Shown: piece after piece, positions 12,301 to 21,300 of the stretch
How positions within the stretch are numbered: the first letter of the stretch is position 1
Layout of the letters: every line of letters starts with the position of its first letter
Source: Endomychus coccineus
Taxonomy: Eukaryota; Arthropoda; Insecta; Coleoptera; Endomychidae
DNA length: 64,000 nucleotides
Direction: 5' to 3'
NCBI GenBank assembly: GCA_958510875.1
Contig: OY294069.1
Span: forward strand, 161,633,111 to 161,697,110
Notes under the pieces: generated by a model
Told to the model about the DNA's origin: nothing
The model's database searches: none
The model's input: only the letters and a program-made list of their open reading frames with translations
Made by a program: the position numbers and the translations under genes

Positions 12301-15300
12301 TTAATGGGTAGAGCTGGCAATGATTTAGCTAGTGCTTTGGTTAAAAAGTTGGAAGCCGTTTTTGCTGACAATAAAACTCATGTGTCCAGGAGATAGATTC
12401 CGTCCATAGCTGCATTGAGAGAGTTCTAGACAAAGTTGAATATTTTTCACCAGTATCGCTCTTAAGAATTCTTTCGAAGATTAATTCTGCTCGGCCTTAC
12501 AAGATTATACGAATGAACGCAAAAAACTTCAAAGATTATGAATCATGTACTACTGCTTTTAATTATACAATCTTACCTTTTTCAAAAGTAAAAGTTCTTA
12601 AATTTACAACTTGTTTTACGGAGGTAGAGTATGAGGAATCACACCAATCACTAAATTGGAAGAAAGTTTCAATCAGACCATTACAGAGAACCAAATCATT
12701 TGTAATAATGAAATCTCCGAAAGTTTCAAACGAAAAGAAGACTTTATCCGCAGAAAAAATAAAGCAATTAAAAGTATGTAACTGTGGATGCCGCAAGTAG
12801 ATGGAGAATACTTTCAAGCCATTTTACAAAAATAATCATTACTGCGTCAAAGTATTAATATAATATACTTAAAACAAGTTTTTCTTATATTTTATACCCC
12901 TTTTCAAATAGTTTTACTTAGTAAGTAGTCAGTAGTTTTGCATATTTTTGTACTCAGTCTATATCATTTAATAAAAAAGTTTTTTTAACAGAGTTGTATG
13001 TGACCAATTTTTTGAAATTCTTGTGTTTTGTGAGGTAACAAAGTTGTATGTGTTTTTTTCATTACCAAAAAAACTAAAATGTAAGAATTTTTTTAAACAT
13101 TTTTATACGAAATCTGGATAACAAGTATGTCAACTTTAATAATTAATAATTAATTTAACATTTCTTGCAATGGTAGATTTGTGGCAGATACGCAAATTTC
13201 CTTTTTGCTATAACTCAAAACTATCAATAATGTACATACAACATTGTAACTCTAAGGTGACGAAATGTGTTTGGGCCCCTAGAGGGCTTAATTTTGGGCC
13301 TATTAACAAAAATCTTGAATCAATTTACTGAAAAATACTTCGGCTATTTGAAGGAACAAAATACGGCGATTCGTTCACAATTCCAAGTTATAACGAATTT
13401 CATCATAAAAACTAGCGCGGAATTTTATTTTGCGGCAACAAGCCAGCGTCGGTACAATTGATTCCAAGCGAGAAATTACACTCCTTAAATATTTTGAAAT
13501 ACACTTGAATGCTTATAATCGATTTGTGTGAATGTGTAAAAATACATAAGAATAGGCCGAAATTAGAATTTGCCGAAATTAGGAAAAAAAATCGTCGATT
13601 TTCCTCTTTAAATGCTTGGACTAAGCATTATTTCATAATTGTGCAACAGAAAATGAAATACACTTCCACATGATCCAAGATAACCTTCCAACTTGTATGG
13701 CTCCTAAAATGAATTCTAACTTGAAATATTATAATCATCCTATTAAATTATTGTTCCTGATATAATCCAAAGTAGATTTGGAAATGGTGCATTGATTTGA
13801 ATATTTTGATAATCGGGTATTTTGAGCATTTGTTTCTATAAATAATAATGTTCACTTTAACATCACAGATTGGATTAATAATATTGACTTGAAGGTCAAA
13901 AAGTGAATTTTCCTTATCTAAATCGTTCAAGTGGGAGTATAGGCAGTATGTAGGTTAGCTACTTTATTTTAATCAAATATATATTAAGCATCAACGGTTT
14001 GTTAAATACATTGAAGATTTTAAATAATTTGTCTTATTTTATATAATGAGTAAATAACTCCTAATTTTGTTCGGCACAGTCTATGGAATCAAATCGATAG
14101 TTGTATTCAAAAACATTGGAAACTTGCTCAACCTGACAACAATGCCTGATCTTGATCCATGACGTTATATCATTCTCAACGCGAATGAACCGTACATTCC
14201 AAAGTCACTGTTCCGGTGGAGTAGCTTGAAGCGTTGATTGACGCCAACTTGATGAAAATTAACATAACGACAATCATGCTTGTGCTTCTGGTTTGACGAG
14301 TGGATTCGCTTGAGAAAATATAACAACGTAAAATGTGTTGTAAATAACATGTCGAAGCAGGAGGAATATAATTCAGGAAATTGCTCTGTATAAAAACTCA
14401 ATATTACTCACCATTATCTAGGAAACTATCTCCCAATACGTATTTATAACCATTGATATTATCAACATTTGTTTCTTCAACAAAATCGGCTACCAGATTT
14501 CTACATATCTCCGGGTTGAATAACGATATACTATCTTTGTTGGCATTTTGAGGAAAAAATTCTCCTGAAGATTCTTGTAACGAACTACATTTACCTTTGT
14601 AGTATGGAGTTGCTGACCAGTAGTTCCAATTGTATAGGGTTCCCAAAGGATCAGATTCACCAGTTCCTATATTAAACCTTCCATTGAAATCGGCCGTACC
14701 ATTTCTCTATAATAAAATAAAGTCGTTGTCACTATTATGATTAATAAGCAATTGCATTAAATAATTTGATACTAAGAGAGGAGGATAATAGGTGCAAAAC
14801 TTCATCCAAATTCTTGGTATCAGGATGTATTCCGCGTTGCAATAGCATGAGTTGATGCAGACGTTTCGCCAACTATTACAGGTTATCTCCAGGGTGGGTT
14901 TGAGGTTTGAACTGAAACTGATTCTTCTGGTTTCTGTAGCGGTATTTTATTGTGGGAAAAACCTTCACGCTCTGTTCTGGCACCTAACCCTGCCATTGGG
15001 TGATCATGTGCGAAGTGGAATTTTCAAGGATAGGTTTTCAAATATTCTATCGCTTCGTTGCGAAACTGCGGATATTCTTCGCCATTCCAACATTCGTGAA
15101 TCAAATTGCCCTAAACCTTCAATCCCAGCTCTTAATTTTCTCAAATCAAATCCTGATTTAGATATTTCCAAAGCTGATGAAGGAAACTCCACTGTTATCA
15201 TTAATCGTTCAGATTATCATAATAAAATCCTGGTACATCTCCAAGCAAATTCCCAAACACTCCTACCAATAGATCCCACCATCTATAGAATTTTTAAGCT

Positions 15301-18300
15301 ATTGCATATAGCTTTTATCGCGGGCTTTGAGCGCGGCGACCGAATCGAGAAAAAAAACAAAAGATTTAGATTTCCGTAACGGAAATCTAAAAAAGATTTA
15401 GATTTCCGTAACGGAAATCTAAAAAAACAAAAAACAAATACTGTAACGAAATATCCTGACACCCACCATTTCGCCTACCATGTAGCTCGGCCGAGCTTAA
15501 AATTGTCGAAATGTTTCGAAATGTTAACTTTGAACCTTTTAAAAGGTCGTGATAGCCCCAAACTGGGTCGAAAACTGTTTTGAATTGGTTAATTTTCGAT
15601 AAATCGAATGACGTTCACGTGAGAAGCGCGTAGCTCGCGAGTTAGAAAAAGTGCAAATTTACGGTACATAAAACGTCTTAACGAAGACTTTTCACTCCAT
15701 GTCGTTAGTTTATGAACGGGGCCAACTAAATAGCATAGTCTCGGCCCCCAAAATGTCGATTAAATAGGAAAATTTAATTAAAACAGTTTTAGGTATTCTC
15801 AGCTGTCACCTACTAGCAACTGACGTGCCACGTACGAAAGGGAATTTTCTAGCTACTTAAATATACCGAAAGCGAGTAAAAGCTAGCGGCCCATAGCCCA
15901 AAATACTTTATTACAACTGGCGCCGGCCGCACGGGGTTCGAAACGGCCCCAAATTAACAAAATAGAGGTAAAATGTATAAACTCTAACTTACGTGCAGCG
16001 AGCTCCTGGAGGCATATGTCAAAATGTTTGCGTTCGTAGCTAGTTAGATAAGACGTCTGGCGTTCACGCAATTGTGTTTTTATACAATTCGAACTTTCTA
16101 ATTTCGATAGGCGTGAAAATCCCGGAGCCGGAAGCGTTATCGAGATCTGAACGTTAAAACTTTCGTATGAAATTGTGTTTGTAAGTAACTGTCACCATAG
16201 ATAAATCTACTACTGGTAGTAGAGTTATCTATGCTTGTCACAGAATACTCTTCATAGAGATCAAGATGATACTCTTACGTGACGCCTTTTATGTTTCCCC
16301 TACGTGGTGTCTTTTGGTACTACACTATATGTTCAACAGTCGATAGAAAATTTGATTTTGAGGAAAAAAGTTCGTATTAACATATACGCAGACGCTTAGT
16401 TTTTGAGATAAGGGTGTTGAAATTGAAACAAAAATTTAGTTTTTTGCAAATATCTCCGGAACTGTTTATCGTACAGAAAACATCTTTTGCGAACATGTTC
16501 TACTCACAGCAAGCTATGTTCTGTGCAATCGAAAAATTTTTTTACTAATAATTCGTGAAGATTTTGAAGGGGCAGTGGATATTTTTCTGCCCAACTTTTT
16601 CCAGTGGCGTAGTGCTATGCAATAGCTTTACTGCGGCAATCTTCGAGTGCCACACGTTTTGCTTTTTAGTTTCACAAATCATCCGTCATTCTTTCCTTCC
16701 TGATCCAGATAAGAAATTTCTTATCTTTCATATTTTACGAAGTCCTCGATTATATGGTTTGCCTAAAATTCATATCGGATCCCCTACTTATAAGCTGTCT
16801 CGATATCTCTTATCTATACCCAAGTCTCTTGTAGTTGATTCCAACAGTTTTATCCTAAATTCATTCTGTTGAAAAACGAAATACCCTAAAACTTATCATA
16901 GGCGCTTTGCTCGCCTGCTACGACTTAGAGTCTCTCTTCACCAAAGTTCATATTCCAGACACCCTTTCCATTATTTCTCAAGTGTTACCTGCCAGAAACA
17001 TGTCAATGAAGTTATTCTCGGTAATTGTGTTTGGTCTATCTTCCACATATTTTTTGTAAGATGCCAAGTTTTACGAGCAGTCCTCGGGAGCTGCCATGAG
17101 TTCCCCACTTTCTCTGGTCATAGCTAATATTTTCATGGAAACTTTTGAGCAAGATGCTATCCAATCATCTCTGAATCTGAAATATTGGTTTAGATGTGTC
17201 GACGACTCTTTTGTTATTTGGCAACATGGTCGCGAAAATCTTGTTCCCTTCTTCCAATCATTTAAATCCCAACCGCAATCCTTGGAATCAGAATTATTAT
17301 CAAACAATTTTCCCCAAAAAGATCGAATTTCCAAAATCCTTAAGAAGGATAACATTTCTACTTAATTTTCCACACTTCTAAAACCATCTCAGTTCTACAA
17401 ATTCCTTAAATCTTCTAGTTTATGGGCTACATGCTCTATGATCAAAAGTACCATGCAAATCAATGTAAAAATATAATGGCTTTCATGAAACATCAAAATG
17501 ACAAGTATGAACCAAAAGGAAAAGTTTCAACAATGGAAAATATTACAAAATTTTTGAACGAAGTTTCTAACGATAAGTTGCTGTTAATGGAAGTTGTATT
17601 AATTATTGGGTTGAATGGTGCATGCAGTTTAATAACTGAAGATATTGAAGATTCTGGAACAACGTTGACTGCAACGTTAGACGATGCCAAAATGAAGAAA
17701 AAACATGTATTTACTGTAGCGTCAGACTGCAATGAGTATGAAATCTACCACAAGTACCTACTTACTATTAAGACCCAAAACAGTAAGTCATAATCGATAT
17801 CTCCTGTTCTATCGTCATGGCAAATGTACAGTACAGTCAGTTGGCATACATACTTTTGCAAAAATTTCACAAGAAATTGCGAAATATTTAAAACGTCCTG
17901 ATGTTACACCGGCCATTGCCTGAGAAAGACTTCTGCCTTTTCTTGCTAACAGTGGCGCTGATACTCAGGTTCTTAAATCGCATGGATGATGCCTATCTAC
18001 AATCGTGGCTGAAGGATACGTGGGAGAAAGCATTGGTAATAAACAAAAATTTGAAAGTATAGATAACAATGTCCACCTTGGACAATCCCAAGAAGCCCCT
18101 TTATAAATTGTGGTGAATGGACAAAAAGTTCAGTAACAACTAGTTAATGCAGCGAGGCAAGAAGTTGTAACCAGTTCTAACTTAAAAAGCTGTTCTTTTA
18201 ATATTTATTGACATAATACTTAGAATGAATGTTTTCCTTTTTTGTTAAATTATATTTTAAATGATGCTGATGTTTTTATGCAGTACTGGTTGCTATGCAG

Positions 18301-21300
18301 TAAAATGTCTGATCACGGTACGATTTTAAGGTCGTTAATGGAGTGCATTACTCTATAAAATGCGAAAACCGGCAATTACAGTTCCGTCCATATCCCCTTT
18401 GCCCTAAATTCGGTCAATACCTAATATATACTTTCGTCCGAGGGTCATATAGGTAAATAAATGATGTATTTGACAATAATTTGTAAATACCCATCAAGCG
18501 ATGTAATCAAAATAAGAGAACATAAATCATCTCCACGCGGCAATTCTGGATTGATATATTATTTGTAAGTTCATTTTTGGATCCTAAGTAAATTTTTGAT
18601 CAGGTAAGAAGGACTAAACTGTGTATTCTCAAAAATCAGAAGCGGACGAAACAGTATAATATATTCAGATAAACAGTTTATTGGTATTTCTCCATTGAGC
18701 ATTGTCCCCGGACGAAACTGTATCTATCCATAAAAACTCTTCATTTTGATATAAAGTTCACTTACCTCATAAAACCAAGCAAATTTATCAAACGGTGGTA
18801 GATTTTTGAGGAACGGTAACTGGTGTGCCATTTCCAATAATGGATCTTCGTAACCATCGAACATAGTTTGTCTTACAGATTTTGTGTGAGATACAGATGC
18901 CATCGAGCTCAATGAAAATGATAGTCCTTTTTTCACTAAATAATTCCACGTTCTGGCAGTGTATGCAGCACTCTGGAATTAGAATTGTTACCTAGTGCCA
19001 TAGTGACTTACGCAATTAGATTGCATATGTAAACACTGGGGAGTAACGGATGCGATGGTGAGGGGCTTATTTTCAACGTATATATAATTATATCCATATA
19101 GATTCTTATTAATCTAGCTGCTAGAATAATATACGGTGTGACTGAAAGTTAACCCGATTTACACTATGGTTTATTATTAGAGGAATATTCGCTCTTATAT
19201 AGTTCTTGAGACATAGCCTCTGCAAATTTTTGATTTTTTGACTGCAAGTCAACCCTTTTCAAGTTGCCGTTACTTGAAGAGGATGCCATTCTCATACACT
19301 TCGGGCCCAGTTAAAATGGCACCGAAAATGGACTGCGAGTTAACCCTCCCAAACCTGGTGTAAAATGTTCATTGGTGTTACCATATGTCATCAATAGTTA
19401 CCAATCCAATTCAGAGTAAATGGCCAAGTGTAATAAGTGGTTCTCTAAATTTAATGACCAAACACGATTAGGAATATTATAAATTCCTTAAGTAGAGTTT
19501 TATAGAGTTTGATAAAGAGAGAGACAAGTTACACAAGTCAACATGATGGCACCATGTCAAATACGTTTATTCGAGATATAATATGAGTGCCATCATCTTT
19601 TGCCCATTTTAGCCTCCCTCACAACCCCAAAAACGCCCAAAAAAACGGTAATTCTGATAGTTAAGCGCTGTCGGAGTCTTAATAATTGAGTAATTTATCA
19701 TAATATGAATAATTATCCACCTTTTTCATATTTATCATTTATTTCCATCCTAACCCCCCAAGGAATTAACGCCAAACATGCTGGTCGTGTCCAATAATTT
19801 TCAATATAGTTTTCTACCAAAAATATATTTATTCCATTCCGATCCATCAATGCCTCCCCTATTCGGCACATCATCATTTCTTAACCAACCCCTATTCGGA
19901 ACAATAAAAACCAATATCCTGGAACTTTTTTTTATAACAGTATATATCTATATACGTTTCGTTTAACCGAAGCTACTCCTCCCCACCGGTCGGTGAGCAG
20001 TCTCAGGTTTCTAAATGGCGTGCTCCAAGTATTTTCATTGAACCCAGAATGACTACCTTTTGCATCCGGTCTATCAAGATCTGCACCGAGTTCTTACAGG
20101 CCGGAATGATCTTTCAACGCAGCGAAGACCGAATTCCAACCAACACACCGATGGTCAGAACAACTGATACGATCTTGTGGCCTGGGTATAGCGTGAGAAG
20201 CCCGAACAGGAGATCTTGACACTTTGTCCATTTTTCCTCCTCTTTCAAGACTATGTTCTTCTCTGCCGGAGCAGAGAATTCGATGACATACCTACATGGT
20301 CTTGCATTGTTTATCGAGGAGGAACATGGAAAAAGTGAGTTTCGCGTCTTGATTAAACTTTATTTCTTGCGTGGACAAAACATTACGCAAACCAAAGCAT
20401 CGCTTGTTGAACATTATGGGACTTTTTATCATCGATTGGAGCGATTCACAAATGGTTACAGATTTTAGTTGTGGTACTATGACCACAAAGGACGCCGAAC
20501 GCTCTGGTCATCCAATTGAGGTTACAACGCCAGAAATCATCGATAAAATCCATGGTATGATATTGGACGATCGGCAGGATAAAGTGCAAGAGATTGCTGA
20601 GGTTACGGGCATTCCATCCGAACAGGTATATTTTGCGTAAGTGTTTGAATATGAGAAAGCTATCTGTCAGATGGGTGGGACGCATTTGCTCTCTGTTGAC
20701 AACAAGCGCGACCATGTGATTACTTCAATGGAGTATAGCGATGTTCAAGCGCGATAAGAAGGACTTATTGGGCCGTTTCGTAACCGTGGACGAAACATGG
20801 ATCCATCATAATACACCAGAGACCGAAGAACAGTCGAAACAGTGGTTTTGACCTAGCGAACCGTAGCCGGAAAATGACAAAGTGTATTTATCGGTCAACA
20901 AAGTCATGGCGACAGTTTTTCGGGATGTATACAGTATTGTCCATATCGATTACTTTGATAAGAGCTTGTCCTGGTGCTCTTCCATCAGGACAATGCACCG
21001 GGGCACAGGTCCGCAGTCGCAATGGCAAAATAGCATGAATCGCAGGCTACGATTCGGTTTGTCATCCACCATATTCCCCGGATTTGGCCCCTGTAGATTT
21101 TATCTATTTCCAAACTGGAAGAAATGGTTTAACTGAAAGAAACTTGGCTCCAACGATTGGGACTGCCGAAATCGTATTATTTGGAAGGGATCGAAAAATT
21201 AAAAAAAACGTTGGACAAAGTGTATCGGGCTAGAAGAAGTTTTGACCAAATAAATCATTTATTGCTTATTTTCTAAGGAAATTTATACCTTGCCCTCGTA

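Larger units (their letters stand above)
10891..13262 (+). mobile_element. 2372-bp DNA transposon with 29-bp TIRs and 4-bp TSD, superfamily uncertain
   Basis: The left end CGTCACCTTACAGTTACAAT and its inverse on the right match over 29 bp with one mismatch. AAAT is duplicated at 10887-10890 and 13263-13266, as shown by the empty copy at 1753-2130. The subterminal regions carry several copies of an ACAANGTTGTATGT-like motif (10905, 12991, 13037 and others) and a 14-bp-arm hairpin at 11061-11095, possible transposase-binding sites. It encodes a broken transposase-like protein (11172-12800, plus). A 4-bp duplication would fit Sola-type elements, but I cannot assign it. Confidence 0.88.
10752..13541 (+). 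repeat. Older unclassified repeat, split by the 2372-bp transposon
   Basis: The two halves (10752-10890 and 13263-13541) become contiguous when the insertion is removed and then align with 1753-2130. This gives an empty site for the transposon and shows that AAAT was duplicated. Confidence 0.75.
14852..17365 (+). mobile_element. Penelope-like retroelement, interrupted at about 15296-16540
   Basis: The left part (14852-15296) reads KADEGNSTVIINRSDYHNKI and LPIDPTIYRIFK, the N-terminal region of Penelope reverse transcriptases. After the interruption the frame is broken: LYGLPKIH (about 16750), then from 17096 MSSPLSLVIANIFMETFEQD, WFRCVDDSFVIWQHG, the palm motif with VDD. Other fingers and palm parts appear only in shifted frames. 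No GIY-YIG endonuclease domain follows. It lies in intron 2 of the CD36-like gene, on the opposite strand. Confidence 0.8.

Noticed and set aside
15883..16071. 62-codon ORF conserved between two repeat copies, considered as a real microprotein gene
   Set aside because: The start codon is TTG in both, and by my count most codon differences are replacement changes, which does not suggest purifying selection. Kept as an observation only.
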